Shown here: one piece after another, positions 1-8,994 of the stretch | Layout: every line of letters starts with the position of its first letter | How positions within the stretch are numbered: position 1 is the first letter of the stretch | DNA from: Collinsella tanakaei | Lineage (GTDB): Bacteria > Actinomycetota > Coriobacteriia > Coriobacteriales > Coriobacteriaceae | Assembly (NCBI RefSeq): GCF_016900375.1 | Contig: NZ_JACJKB010000010.1 | Location: 1-64,000 of the forward strand | Reading direction: 5' to 3' | DNA: 64,000 nt | Translations under genes and position numbers: made by a program | The notes under the pieces: generated by a model | Databases searched by the model: none | The model's input: only the letters and a program-made list of their open reading frames with translations | What the model was told of the DNA's origin: nothing

Positions 1-313
1 CCACCCCGTTGTCGCGCGGCACGAAGGCGTCGTGGTCGCGCGCGATCGAGCCGTCGGCCTCGGCCCAGTACCAGGCGTCGGTCGCGGGGTCGTAGAAGAA
101 CTTGGACTCGGCCGGCCCCCCGGCGTCGACCCAGCCCGCGGCGCCCGCGGGGGCGCAGGGCTCGCCGCCGGCGTCCACCCAGCCGGTGTAGGCGGGGCCG
201 GCCTCGCCGGGATCCGGAAGCGCAAAGGCGGCGCCAGGGCATACCAAAGCCGCTGCGAGCGCAGCGCACACGGCGGCACGAGCGCCGATACACCCGTGAA
301 GCATGTCGACCAT
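1..313 (-). CDS. Secreted cell-wall-binding-repeat protein, N-terminal part (cut by window edge)
   Basis: Reading the minus strand from an ATG at 313 gives an open frame to the window edge. It opens with a short basic stretch and a hydrophobic Ala/Val-rich signal peptide ending near AFA, then Gly/Pro-rich sequence and a wall-binding unit of the type FFYDPATDAWYWAEADG. The same WYWADADG unit occurs in the amidase at 34913. A purine-rich GGGAG/GGGG tract lies just upstream; a second ATG at 304 is possible. The catalytic part, if any, lies outside the window, so the activity is unknown. The surface location is inferred from the signal peptide and repeat. Confidence 0.7.
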   Translation of the reverse strand, partial: MVDMLHGCIGARAAVCAALAAALVCPGAAFALPDPGEAGPAYTGWVDAGGEPCAPAGAAGWVDAGGPAESKFFYDPATDAWYWAEADGSIARDHDAFVPRDNGV

Positions 314-394
314 ACGTCCCCACTCCCATCCCGAAACAGATAACACGGTATGGATACACATCTTTTTAAGTTTAGCCAACCTCCCTCCCACCCC

Positions 395-495
395 GTTGCG
401 CAACATGCAAGTTCGGGGACAGGTCCCAAACTTTCACGGCGCCTAGCGGCAGGTGAAAGTTTGGGACCTGTCCTTGAACTTGCATGTTGCGCAAC
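395..495. repeat. Palindromic repeat family A, copy 1 (long form)
   Basis: A 101 bp inverted repeat with arms of about 43 bases that differ at two positions. The outer end is GTTGCGCAAC, the middle ATGCAAGTTC and the inner part GGGGACAGGTCCCAAAC followed by TTTCAC. It sits between the divergent genes starting at 313 and 562 and is the longest form of a motif found at nine other places here. Confidence 0.85.
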
Positions 496-561
496 GTCTT
501 TGACCTCAACGCTGATACATTGCTTTTCAACCCACTCATCGCGATTCACCCGGTGGTTACC

Positions 562-2310
562 ATGAAGCTTCCTTTCAGGGCACTGCTGTGCACAGCGGGC
601 ATGTCGGCTGCGCTCGGCGTCCTCTCCCCCATCAGCGCGCTCGCTGCAACCGATGCGGCAGCGCAGCCAGCCGATACCCCCTCTGCCGAAATCCAGTTGG
701 AAACCGAGGCCGAGCCCGAAATCAGCCTCCTAGGCGAGCAGGTCATCGACGGCCACTGGTGCTACATCGACGACGCCACGGGCCAAAAGGTGACCGGCAT
801 GATGCAGCTTCCGGGCAAAACCGTATACTACGGACCCGACGGCGCCATGCGCTACGGCCTGCAGGACGTGCCTGGCTTCGGCTTGCGATACTTCGATACG
901 ATCACGGGAGCCATGGCGACCAACTGCTGGGTCGCAACCGACACGGGCACCTACCGAGCCGGCTCCGACGGCGCCTTCCTCACCGGCGAGCAGGCGATCG
1001 ACGGCGGCTGGTACTGGCTTGACCCCGATGCGGGCGGTGCCCGAGCCACCGGCTTCACCGATATCCCCGATAACCGACCGGGCAAGACGACCAAGACGGT
1101 CTTTTACGACGAGAACGGCCGCATGCAGTACGGCGAGCGCTGCGTCGACGGCCGCTGGTATCACTTCGAAGAGGTCTACGGCGAGATGTCGCGCGGCCTG
1201 ACCGACCTGCCGGCCGGCAAGACCGTCTACTACGGCGACGACGGCGCGATGCGCTACGGCGCCCAGGACGTGCCCGGCCTCGGGCTGCGCTATTTCGACC
1301 GCATCACCGGTGCGCTTCTCACGAACACCTGGGGCGACCTGGGCGACGGCACGCTCCGCTTCTTCGATGGCACCGGCACCGCAACGGGCTATCTCCTTAT
1401 CGCCGATGCGCAGGGCTCGTATCTGACCGATGAGTCTGGCGAGCGCCTGACCGGGATGCTGTCCATCGGCGGGACGCGTTTCTATGCCGACCCCGAAACG
1501 GGGAGGTTGGCATCAGGATGGATCACGGTCGACGGATCCACCTACTATGCCGACCCCTCTACCCACACGCTCATGACCGGCGAGGCCGTCGTCGACGGCT
1601 CGTGGCACCTGTTTGACGACAACGGCGCAATGCGGACCGGGTTCGTCACGCTCGGCGAGGGCGGAGGCGCAAAGACCGTCTACTACGGCGACGACGGCGC
1701 GATGCGCTACGGCGAGCAGGCGATCGACGGCCGCTGGTATTACTTCGACACGATCACCGGCAAGATGCGGGTCGGCTGGAAGTACCTGGAGAACGGTGAC
1801 AAATGGGTCTGGTACGGCTCGGACGGCGCCATGCTCTACGGCAACCAGGTCGTCGACGACGGTCGCACGATCCACTTCGACATGAACACAGGTGCGGCCC
1901 AGATCCCGGTGACGGAGCGGCAGCGTCGCGTGGCCGACCAGGCGAAGCGCTGCGACACCTACGGCCTTTCCGGAGGTTGGTGCCAGGCGTGGATCTCACG
2001 CACCTACCGCCGCGCAGGCGAATCCGCCGACAGCCGGGCCTGCGCCTACGAGGCCATGCGCGCCTGGCGCGTCTCGACGAGCCGCGGCGGCATCCCCGTT
2101 GGCGCAACCGTCTACTCCAAGAGCCGCTCCGGCTCACACGGCTGGACCGATGGCGTCTACTACGAGGACTACGGCCACGTGGGCATCTATGTCGGAGGCG
2201 GCAAGGTCGCGAGCCTCATGTACGGATTGGTCTACCTGGAACCCGTCGAGGTCTGGACCGAATCGGACGGATACTTCGGCTGGGGCTGGAACGGCGGCAT
2301 CGCGCTGTAG
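562..2310 (+). CDS. Secreted NlpC/P60- or CHAP-like peptidase with cell-wall-binding repeats
   Basis: A 582-residue protein. The start chosen is the ATG at 562, which opens a typical signal peptide (MKLPFRALLCTAGMSAALG, cleavage near ALA); the frame is open further upstream but without signal-peptide character. Residues ~55-440 are tandem wall-binding repeats of the KTVYYGDDGAMRYG / WYYFDTITG type. The C-terminal ~130 residues look like a papain-fold wall hydrolase, with Cys474 in GGWCQAW and His539 in YGHVGIYV as the likely catalytic pair. The likely role is cleavage of peptidoglycan peptides or attachment to the wall of this or other cells. Family assignment rests on the Cys/His spacing and repeats. 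It converges on the GH43 gene, with a shared hairpin between them. Confidence 0.8.
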   Translation: MKLPFRALLCTAGMSAALGVLSPISALAATDAAAQPADTPSAEIQLETEAEPEISLLGEQVIDGHWCYIDDATGQKVTGMMQLPGKTVYYGPDGAMRYGLQDVPGFGLRYFDTITGAMATNCWVATDTGTYRAGSDGAFLTGEQAIDGGWYWLDPDAGGARATGFTDIPDNRPGKTTKTVFYDENGRMQYGERCVDGRWYHFEEVYGEMSRGLTDLPAGKTVYYGDDGAMRYGAQDVPGLGLRYFDRITGALLTNTWGDLGDGTLRFFDGTGTATGYLLIADAQGSYLTDESGERLTGMLSIGGTRFYADPETGRLASGWITVDGSTYYADPSTHTLMTGEAVVDGSWHLFDDNGAMRTGFVTLGEGGGAKTVYYGDDGAMRYGEQAIDGRWYYFDTITGKMRVGWKYLENGDKWVWYGSDGAMLYGNQVVDDGRTIHFDMNTGAAQIPVTERQRRVADQAKRCDTYGLSGGWCQAWISRTYRRAGESADSRACAYEAMRAWRVSTSRGGIPVGATVYSKSRSGSHGWTDGVYYEDYGHVGIYVGGGKVASLMYGLVYLEPVEVWTESDGYFGWGWNGGIAL

Positions 2311-2334
2311 CCCCACTGCAGTCCCGCAAACGAA

Positions 2335-2364
2335 AGCGGGCGGACCGCAAGCGATCCGCCCGCT
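2335..2364. terminator. Shared hairpin between convergent genes
   Basis: AGCGGGCGGA pairs perfectly with TCCGCCCGCT (10 bp stem, 10 nt loop) between convergent genes ending at 2310 and 2404. The minus-strand side is followed by a T-rich stretch (TTCGTTTG); the plus side lacks a clear U tract. Confidence 0.6.
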
Positions 2365-2372
2365 CATCACGA

Positions 2373-2403
2373 TGAAGGTTTGGGACCTGTCCCCGAGCTT
2401 TCA
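2373..2403. repeat. Palindromic repeat family A, copy 2
   Basis: TGAAGGTTTGGGACC followed by TGTCCCCGAGCTTTCA: an imperfect copy of the family A palindrome. Its CAC end abuts the stop codon of the minus-strand GH43 gene, giving tandem TAG-TGA stops. Confidence 0.75.
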
Positions 2404-3966
2404 CTAGCGGCGTGCGCCGGTGACCTCGTCGAAGTGGATGTTCTGTCCGTCGACGACATGCCAGCCGTGCAGCATCTGGCCGTTGACCAGGTCGTAGTAC
2501 ACCTGACGGCCATCGGGCAGCGTGCGCCAGCCCTTGCACATGGCGCCGGTGATCGGGTCGAAGTAGTACCAACCGCCGTAGCGGAAGTCCTCGCCCTTGA
2601 TCATCTCGCCGTTCTCGTTGTAGCGCACCCACTTGCCGCCGCTCGAGGGCAGGTAGGCGTCCTTGTTGAAGGCCATGGTGCCGTCGGAGTCGTACCAGCG
2701 CCACGCGCCGTCGACGAAGGCCTCCTTGGACTGGGCCATGACGCCGTTCTCCCAGAAGAAGCGCTCCGTCACGCCGTTGACCTCACGCGTCTCGGAGCCG
2801 TTCTTGCCGGCCTCGTACACGTAGCCCGCGCGCTCGCGCGCCTTCCATACGACCTCCTTGGCCGCAGGATCGGTCACGACGATCACGGTGCCGTGGCGGT
2901 TGGGGATGTCGCGGCCATCGAGGTTCTTGGTGGTGATGCGGTCGTTGCCCCACCAGCCGGACGCGAGGCTGTTCGAGCGCTGCACGAACGTGCCGGTCTT
3001 GCCGTCGGAGGCGCCCGCCGGATAGTCGGCGAGCTTATCGGTGTAGAGCCAGTACTGACCCTGGAACTTCACGAGCGAGGGGCCCTCATAGCCGGTGAGA
3101 GCGTTGCCGCAGACCTTCGTCCAGGCGGACGGGTCACTCACGCGGTTCATGTCGCGGATGCTCCAGATCTCGTTCGTGATGCCGTTGTTCTTGATGATGT
3201 AGTAGTAGACGCCGTTCTCCTCGTAGAAAGAGCCATCGATGCGGTTGGTACTGCCCTCGGGCAGGTTGATGCGCTGCGCAGTGCCGTAGTTCAGCCTCGG
3301 CTGGGCACCCGGGTTCGACTCGGGGTTCTGCGTGCCCGGCTCGAGGTAGTCGAGCTTCACGATGTAGGGGTACATCTGGTCGTTTTGCGGCTGGCCATGG
3401 TTCGCGCCGTAGTAGCCCGCGCTGAACGTGATGTAGACGTCGCCGTTGCTCGTCTGGAAGAACTCGGGCGCGACGATGTCGAAGTTCGAGGCGTTCGACG
3501 TCGGCGGAAGCTCCGAGAGCGCCACGTTCGACGAGCTGCCGCTGTTCGGGTACGCCCAGTTCACGAGGTCCTTGGAGTAGCCGATCATCGGGATGAACTT
3601 GCCGGGACACGACCTGTGGTCCGTATAGCCCGAGAGCATGTAGAACCAGCCGTTGTGGTAGATGATGCTCGGGTCGTGCAGGCACGCCACGTTATACGGC
3701 GTGTTGGGAATCCACGCCTGCGCGCCGTCGTTGGGCGTCGCGTCCTGGTACGCCACGCCGATCGACTGGAAGTTCTGGCCGTCGACCGAGGTGTAGAGCG
3801 TGTCGGTCTGGTCCTCCTCGCTGTTGAAGAACGCGGCGAGCAGGATGTCCGGGTACTCCTCGGCGAGCGCGGGAGCCGCCGGTGCCGCTACCGTGAGCGC
3901 CGCCACCGCGAGCGCGGCGCAGGTGCGACCCACCCGTCCTCGCAGGTTCTGGAGCTGTTTGAGCAT
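2404..3966 (-). CDS. Secreted GH43-like glycosidase with cell-wall-binding repeats
   Basis: A 520-residue secreted protein with a signal peptide at residues 1-35 (cleavage near ALA-EE). Residues ~38-370 look like a five-bladed beta-propeller of the GH43 superfamily, with candidate catalytic acids Asp98 (LHDPSIIYHNGWFYM), Asp244 (RIDGSFYEENGVYYY) and Glu294 (YEGPSLVKFQGQYWLY). Residues ~385-520 are wall-binding repeats (WRWYDSDG, WYYFDPITG). GH43 enzymes release arabinose or xylose from plant glycans; substrate and bond cannot be read from sequence. The ATG at 3966 has GAAGGAG nearby on the minus strand. The same repeat module as in the neighbours suggests a surface-displayed enzyme set. Confidence 0.8.
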   Translation of the reverse strand: MLKQLQNLRGRVGRTCAALAVAALTVAAPAAPALAEEYPDILLAAFFNSEEDQTDTLYTSVDGQNFQSIGVAYQDATPNDGAQAWIPNTPYNVACLHDPSIIYHNGWFYMLSGYTDHRSCPGKFIPMIGYSKDLVNWAYPNSGSSSNVALSELPPTSNASNFDIVAPEFFQTSNGDVYITFSAGYYGANHGQPQNDQMYPYIVKLDYLEPGTQNPESNPGAQPRLNYGTAQRINLPEGSTNRIDGSFYEENGVYYYIIKNNGITNEIWSIRDMNRVSDPSAWTKVCGNALTGYEGPSLVKFQGQYWLYTDKLADYPAGASDGKTGTFVQRSNSLASGWWGNDRITTKNLDGRDIPNRHGTVIVVTDPAAKEVVWKARERAGYVYEAGKNGSETREVNGVTERFFWENGVMAQSKEAFVDGAWRWYDSDGTMAFNKDAYLPSSGGKWVRYNENGEMIKGEDFRYGGWYYFDPITGAMCKGWRTLPDGRQVYYDLVNGQMLHGWHVVDGQNIHFDEVTGARR

Positions 3967-4177
3967 GAGAACTCCTTCCTCTCACAATTAACCCAACACC
4001 TGTCAAGTATAGGGCGCCCATCGCGCACAAAATTGCGCAACTGTAAGCGGTGCGACCACCCGCGCCAGCGGCGCTGTCCATTAATAGACACCGCCCCCGT
4101 GTTCAAATTGTCCGCTTACGGATAATGGTCAACTGCGCTATACCAAGTTTCGCAAACGTGCGAGCACACTCGTGCCC

Positions 4178-4390
4178 ATGGATACCTCGCCCTCACAGAA
4201 ACTTTCCGATAACGTTCGCCGCGCCCGCGAGCGCTCCGGCCTGAACCAACGCGACTTCGCGTTGATGGTCGGGGTCAGCAGGCCCATCATCAGCGCGATC
4301 GAGCAGGGCAAGGAAATCAACATCAAGCTCACCACCCTCCATCGACTTGCCGAGGGCATTGGAGTCGAGCCCTGGGAGCTCCTCAAGTAG
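4178..4390 (+). CDS. Small XRE/Cro-type HTH transcriptional regulator
   Basis: A 70-residue protein that is almost entirely one helix-turn-helix domain: LSDNVRRARERSGLNQRDFA, then LMVGVSRPIISAIEQGKE, where VSRPIISAIEQG is the recognition-helix region. It resembles the Cro-like regulators used as antitoxins or stand-alone repressors. The ATG at 4178 is preferred; a GTG two codons upstream is possible, and neither has a strong Shine-Dalgarno. No partner toxin lies beside it. It precedes the polysaccharide exporter by 144 bp, but a regulatory link is only a guess. Confidence 0.85.
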   Translation: MDTSPSQKLSDNVRRARERSGLNQRDFALMVGVSRPIISAIEQGKEINIKLTTLHRLAEGIGVEPWELLK

Positions 4391-4534
4391 CCACATCTCC
4401 GCCGCACGTGCCGCGCCGCTCTGCCGCCGTTTTGCAGCCTTCGCGTGCACCTCGTGCAAATCCCGTGCAGCCATCTGCGTGTGCTACCATGACACTTCGA
4501 CATAATCCCATCGATACGCTCGAGGAGTCAGCCC

Positions 4535-5365
4535 GTGGCGGATACCCTCACGACGCTTAAGGCAACCCATGCCAAGAGCGATTTCCAAAAAGATGTGTTC
4601 ATCCTCAAGCAGCTCGTCGGCCGCGATTTCAAGCGCAAGTACCGTCGCAGCGTTCTCGGCGTGGTCTGGAGCGTCCTGAACCCGCTGCTCATGATGGTCG
4701 TCATGGCCATCGTCTTCTCGACGATCTTCGCGCAGGGCCGCAACGGCAGCGTGTCGCCCGAGCTCTACCCGCTCTACCTCATCGTCGGTAACGTCACGTT
4801 CTCGGTGATGTCCGACTCCACCTCGCAGGCGCTCATGTCGATCATCGACAACGCGTCGCTGCTCAAGAAGGTCAAGGTCCACCGCTTCGTGTTCCCGGTC
4901 CAGAAGGTCCTCTTCTCGCTTGTGAACTTCGGCTTCTCGCTCATCGCGGTCGCCATCGTCATGCTGTGGTTCCGCATCGTTCCCACCTGGCACCTCATCT
5001 GGCTGCCTGTGGGCCTGCTGTTCCTCATGCTGTTCTGCATGGGCATCGGCCTTCTGCTCTCGTCGCTCACGGTTTTCTTCCGCGACATCATGCACCTGTG
5101 GAGCGTCGTCATCACGGCGTGGACCTACTTCACGCCCATCTTCTGGACGGACGACTTCATCAAGCTCATGCACCCCGTCCTGCAGTTCTTCATGTACGGC
5201 AACCCCATGTACAACTACGTGAACTTCATGCGCCAGATCTTCCTGTGGCAGACGAACCCCGAGCCCGTGACCGTCATCATCTGCGCCGGCTGGGCGCTCG
5301 TCGCCTTCGCGGCGGGCTACACCGTGTTCCACAAGCTCGAGCACAAGTTCATCCTCTACATCTAA
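4535..5365 (+). CDS. ABC-2 type polysaccharide export permease (Wzm/TagG-like)
   Basis: A 276-residue membrane protein starting at GTG 4535, with GAGGAG seven bases upstream. The FKRKYRRSVLGVVWSVLNPLLMM segment at residues ~33-55 is the hallmark N-terminus of the ABC-2 permeases that export O-antigen, teichoic acid or other wall glycans. About six membrane spans follow, ending in HKLEHKFILYI. The partner ATPase starts 18 bp downstream. The pair should flip a lipid-linked cell-surface glycan; the glycan is unknown, though GtrA-like proteins and a glycosyltransferase elsewhere in the window fit a surface polysaccharide. Confidence 0.9.
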   Translation: MADTLTTLKATHAKSDFQKDVFILKQLVGRDFKRKYRRSVLGVVWSVLNPLLMMVVMAIVFSTIFAQGRNGSVSPELYPLYLIVGNVTFSVMSDSTSQALMSIIDNASLLKKVKVHRFVFPVQKVLFSLVNFGFSLIAVAIVMLWFRIVPTWHLIWLPVGLLFLMLFCMGIGLLLSSLTVFFRDIMHLWSVVITAWTYFTPIFWTDDFIKLMHPVLQFFMYGNPMYNYVNFMRQIFLWQTNPEPVTVIICAGWALVAFAAGYTVFHKLEHKFILYI

Positions 5366-5383
5366 GGAATCCAAGGTACCCCC

Positions 5384-6148
5384 ATGGCAAACATCACGAA
5401 GCAGGACGCCTCCGACTACGCCATCGAAGTCGACGACGTCACGATGATCTTCAACATGGCGTCCGAGACCCTGACGAACCTCAAGGAGTACTTCATCAAG
5501 ATCATGCGCCACGAGCTCTTCTTCAAGGAGTTCCGCGCGCTCAAGAACATCTCGTTCAAGGTGCGCCGCGGCGAGATCGTGGGCCTCGTGGGCACGAACG
5601 GCTCCGGCAAGTCGACCATGCTCAAGATCATCGCCGGCGTGCTCGAGCCCAGCGAGGGCACCTGCACCGTGCACGGCAACATCTCGCCCCTCATCGAGCT
5701 GGGCGCGGGCTTCGATATGGAGCTCACCGCGCGCGAGAACATCTACCTGAACGGCGCGCTGCTGGGCTACACCAAGGAGTTCATCGACGACAACCTCCAG
5801 GGCATCATCGACTTCGCCGAGCTGCACGACTTCATGGACATGCCGCTCAAGAACTTCTCGTCGGGCATGGTCGCGCGCATCGCGTTCGCCATCGCCACGA
5901 TCGCCGAGCCCGACATCCTGATTGTCGACGAGACCCTCTCGGTGGGCGACGTGTTCTTCCAGGAGAAGTGCGAGCGCCGCATCAAGCACTTCATCGAGAG
6001 CGGCAACGTCACGGTCCTGTTCGTGTCGCACTCCATCAAGCAGGTCGAGCGCATCTGCCAGCGTGCCGTCTGGATCGAGAAGGGCGACCTGCGCATGGAC
6101 GGCCCGGTCGAGGAGGTCTGCGAGGCCTACCGCAACCAGTTCAACTAG
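5384..6148 (+). CDS. ABC polysaccharide export ATPase (Wzt/TagH-like)
   Basis: A 254-residue nucleotide-binding subunit with Walker A GTNGSGKST (residues ~67-75), signature FSSGMVARIAFAIA and Walker B DILIVDETLSVGD, the DETLSVGD form being typical of polysaccharide exporters. The MFNMASETLTNLKEYF-like N-terminus resembles TagH/Wzt proteins that lack the extra C-terminal glycan-binding domain, and the length (about 250) matches that short type. It is cotranscribed with the permease, and a strong terminator follows at 6185. Confidence 0.92.
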   Translation: MANITKQDASDYAIEVDDVTMIFNMASETLTNLKEYFIKIMRHELFFKEFRALKNISFKVRRGEIVGLVGTNGSGKSTMLKIIAGVLEPSEGTCTVHGNISPLIELGAGFDMELTARENIYLNGALLGYTKEFIDDNLQGIIDFAELHDFMDMPLKNFSSGMVARIAFAIATIAEPDILIVDETLSVGDVFFQEKCERRIKHFIESGNVTVLFVSHSIKQVERICQRAVWIEKGDLRMDGPVEEVCEAYRNQFN

Positions 6149-6184
6149 GTTCCGCGCAGCGTGCCCGCCACAGCGCGTATCCAT

Positions 6185-6222
6185 CCGCCCGCCTGTCAGC
6201 GCGACAGGTGGGCGGTTTTCGT
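6185..6222 (+). terminator. Rho-independent terminator after exporter operon
   Basis: CCGCCCGCCTGTC pairs with GACAGGTGGGCGG (13 bp with one G-U pair, 5 nt loop), followed by TTTTCGTT. Confidence 0.9.
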
Positions 6223-6394
6223 TGCAGCCTCACCGGCCTCCGCGGTGCGGCTGCGACCGTTCGCCGCCCCGAACACGGCCAAGACAGCCACCTCCACAAC
6301 CTCTCGACAGCTTTGGGCCATACTTTATATCGTTGTACACATATGCAAGGGTGCCGCAGGGGTTTTAGGGGACGGCACCGGAAGGCAGGTCCTT

Positions 6395-8308
6395 ATGGTT
6401 CCCATGGAATATTCCGAACAGACCCTCAAGTACCTCAATCTGCTTTCTGAGCAGTTCCCCGATCAACGCGCCGTGTTCTCCGAGATCATCAACCTGCAGG
6501 CGATCCTCAACCTGCCCAAGGGCACCGAGCACTTCATGAGCGACCTACACGGCGAGTACGAGGCGTTCCTGCACATCCTGAACAACTGCTCCGGCGTCAT
6601 CCGCGAGCACGTGGACGAGGACTTCGGAAACACGCTCACCGATCAGGAGAAGGGCGACCTGTGCACCCTGATCTACTACCCGCGCGAGAAGATCGAGCTC
6701 GTGCGCAGCGCCCGCCGCGACTCCCCCACCTGGTACAAGACGATGCTCGACCAGCTCATCACCGTCGCGCGCCGCCTGTCCAGCCGCTACACGCGCTCCA
6801 AGGTGCGCAAGGCCATCCCGCACGACTTCGCCTACATCATCGACGAGCTGCTGCACACGCATCCCGACGAGAACAACTACCGCGTGCGCTACCACGAGCG
6901 CATCATCGACTCCATCCTCGAGACCGACTCGACCGAGGACTTCATCTGCGCCCTCGCCGAGCTCATCAAGGTGCTTGCCGTCGACCACATCCATCTGGTG
7001 GGCGATATCTTCGACCGCGGCGGCGGTGCCGCCAAGATCATGGACCGGCTGCTGCGCTGCACGCATCAGCGCACCGACATCCAGTGGGGCAACCACGACG
7101 TGCTGTGGATGGGCGCAGCTGCCGGCGTGCCGGCGTGCATCGTCACCGTGCTGCGCAACAACCTGCGCTACAACAACTACGAGATCCTCGAGAACGACTA
7201 CGGCATCTCGCTGCGCCAGCTCGTATCGTTCGCCGAGCGTACCTATCGCGCGGGCGAGCGCATCACCCCGCTCATGAAGGCCATCAACGTCCTGCTGTTC
7301 AAACTCGAGGGGCAGATCATCCAGCGCCACCCCGAGTTCGACATGGAGGACCGCCTGCTGCTCGACAAGATCGACCTCGAGGCGGGCACCGTCACGATCG
7401 GCGACACCACCTACGACCTCGTGACCTGCGACTTCCCCACCCTCGACCCCGAGCATCCCTACGAGCTCTCCCAAGCCGAGCAGCGCATCGTCGACAAGCT
7501 CGTCTACGAGTTCACGAACGCCGACCATCTGCAGCACCACATCAGCTTCCTGTACCGTCACGGATCGGTCTACCTCGTGCGCAACGGAAACCTGCTATTC
7601 CACGGCTGCGTGCCCATGAACGCCGACGGCACCTTCGCGAGCGTGAACTGCCTGGGCACCTGGCGCGCGGGCCGCGCCTATATGGACTTCTGCGACGATA
7701 TCGCCCGTCGCGCTTGGCGCACGCGCGAGCCGGAGGCCATGGACTGGCTGTGGTACCTGTGGGTCGGGCACCGCTCGCCCATGTCGGGCCGCGTGGTGAA
7801 GACCTTCGAGCGCTCCTACATCGAGGACAAATCCGCCTGGGAGGAGCCGATGGATCCCTACTTCGAGCTCACCCGCGAGGCGCCCGCCTGCGACGCGATC
7901 ATGCGCGAGTTCGGCCTCATCCCCGGTTTCGGCCATATCATCAACGGCCATACCCCCGTCAAGGCGATTCAGGGCGAGTCGCCGCTGCGCGCCGAGGGGC
8001 GCCTGGTCGTCATCGACGGCGGCTTCTGCCAGGCCTACCACCCCAAGACCGGCATCGCGGGATACACGCTGATCGCGAGCTCGCGCGGCGTGCGTCTGAA
8101 GGCGCACGAGGCGTTCAAGAGCGTCGAGGAGGCCCTCACCCGCAACGCCGACATCCAGAGCGAGACCACCTACATCGATGTCGCCGAGCGGCGCGTCATG
8201 GTGTCCGACACCGACACCGGCCAGGAGATCCGCGCGCAGATCAACGACCTGCGCCAGCTGCTCGAGGCCTATCGCGCGGGCATCATCACGGAGCACAAGC
8301 GCGGATAG
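6395..8308 (+). CDS. fbp: Fructose-1,6-bisphosphatase, class III
   Basis: A 637-residue protein, close to the ~640-670 of Firmicute-type class III enzymes. It hydrolyses fructose-1,6-bisphosphate to fructose-6-phosphate in gluconeogenesis. Metallophosphatase motifs are clear: MSDLHGEYEAF near the N-terminus, VGDIFDRGGGA, IQWGNHDVLWMG and the late INGHTPVKAIQGESP and VVIDGGFCQAYHPKTGIAGYTLI. The start at ATG 6395 is set by AAGGCAGG five bases upstream; the open frame reaches back to 6161 but has no better site. It is a single gene between two terminators. A weak promoter-like TCGACA...TTATAT pair lies at about 6304-6330. Confidence 0.95.
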   Translation: MVPMEYSEQTLKYLNLLSEQFPDQRAVFSEIINLQAILNLPKGTEHFMSDLHGEYEAFLHILNNCSGVIREHVDEDFGNTLTDQEKGDLCTLIYYPREKIELVRSARRDSPTWYKTMLDQLITVARRLSSRYTRSKVRKAIPHDFAYIIDELLHTHPDENNYRVRYHERIIDSILETDSTEDFICALAELIKVLAVDHIHLVGDIFDRGGGAAKIMDRLLRCTHQRTDIQWGNHDVLWMGAAAGVPACIVTVLRNNLRYNNYEILENDYGISLRQLVSFAERTYRAGERITPLMKAINVLLFKLEGQIIQRHPEFDMEDRLLLDKIDLEAGTVTIGDTTYDLVTCDFPTLDPEHPYELSQAEQRIVDKLVYEFTNADHLQHHISFLYRHGSVYLVRNGNLLFHGCVPMNADGTFASVNCLGTWRAGRAYMDFCDDIARRAWRTREPEAMDWLWYLWVGHRSPMSGRVVKTFERSYIEDKSAWEEPMDPYFELTREAPACDAIMREFGLIPGFGHIINGHTPVKAIQGESPLRAEGRLVVIDGGFCQAYHPKTGIAGYTLIASSRGVRLKAHEAFKSVEEALTRNADIQSETTYIDVAERRVMVSDTDTGQEIRAQINDLRQLLEAYRAGIITEHKRG

Positions 8309-8342
8309 CGTCCCTTGCGCCTGCGCGACCGGATAATTCCCA

Positions 8343-8371
8343 AAAGCGGCCGTCCCCGAGGCGGCCGCTTT
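8343..8371 (+). terminator. Terminator after fbp
   Basis: AAAGCGGCCG pairs perfectly with CGGCCGCTTT (10 bp, 9 nt loop). A TACAAT sequence follows at once and could be the -10 of the next gene. Confidence 0.75.
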
Positions 8372-8426
8372 GCTACAATGGCTCACCGCTGCATGCGAAA
8401 AACGTACAACGAAAGGTCGATCAGCC

Positions 8427-8828
8427 GTGCGGAACCTGATAGCCCAGATCATGAAATTCGGTGTCGTCGGCATCCTGGCCACGCTACTCGACTATGTCGT
8501 CATGATCGTCTTGACCGAGGTCTTCGGCGTGCCGCCCGTGGCGTCGTCCACCATCTCGTTCTCCATCTCCGTGGTGTTCAACTACCTCGCGAGCATGCGC
8601 TATGTGTTCAGCCACCGCGAGGGCATGAGCCGTCGGCGCGAGTTCATCATCTTCCTCGTGCTGTCCATCATCGGCCTCGGCATCAATGCCGCCCTCATGT
8701 GGGTGGGCACCGAGCTTGCGGGCATCGACTACCGTATCGTCAAGCTCTTCGCCACCGCCGTCGTCATGGTGTGGAACTTCGTGAGCCGCAAGGTCCTGCT
8801 CGACGGCAGCGGCAACTCCGGACGATAG
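8427..8828 (+). CDS. GtrA-like membrane protein, copy 1
   Basis: A 133-residue protein with four predicted membrane helices and the GtrA-family pattern: KFGVVGILATLLDYVVM (helix 1), SFSISVVFNYLASMRYVFS (helix 2 with the conserved N-Y and F), REFIIFLVLSIIGLGINAALM and KLFATAVVMVWNFVSRKVLL. GtrA proteins act with glycosyltransferases and are thought to move or handle undecaprenyl-linked sugars. The GTG start at 8427 has GAAAGG ten bases upstream. A homologue follows at 8995, so this looks like a tandem duplication. Confidence 0.88.
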   Translation: MRNLIAQIMKFGVVGILATLLDYVVMIVLTEVFGVPPVASSTISFSISVVFNYLASMRYVFSHREGMSRRREFIIFLVLSIIGLGINAALMWVGTELAGIDYRIVKLFATAVVMVWNFVSRKVLLDGSGNSGR

Positions 8829-8994
8829 GCGCGAGCCCTGCCTCGCTGCCGCGGCGAGGCCTTGATGAATATGGATACCATCTGCAGTTTTGTTAAATCG
8901 ACGCGGTACCCTTACCATCTTCAAACCCAACGCGTAGAGTAATGGTTCACTGTTCGAGGGACACCTCGATTCCCGTCCGCCGAGGAGGCATTGC

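Noticed and set aside
4484-6184. 566-codon minus-strand open frame opposite the ABC exporter
   Set aside because: Highly repetitive acidic/basic translation, antisense to two clear ABC genes with good starts.
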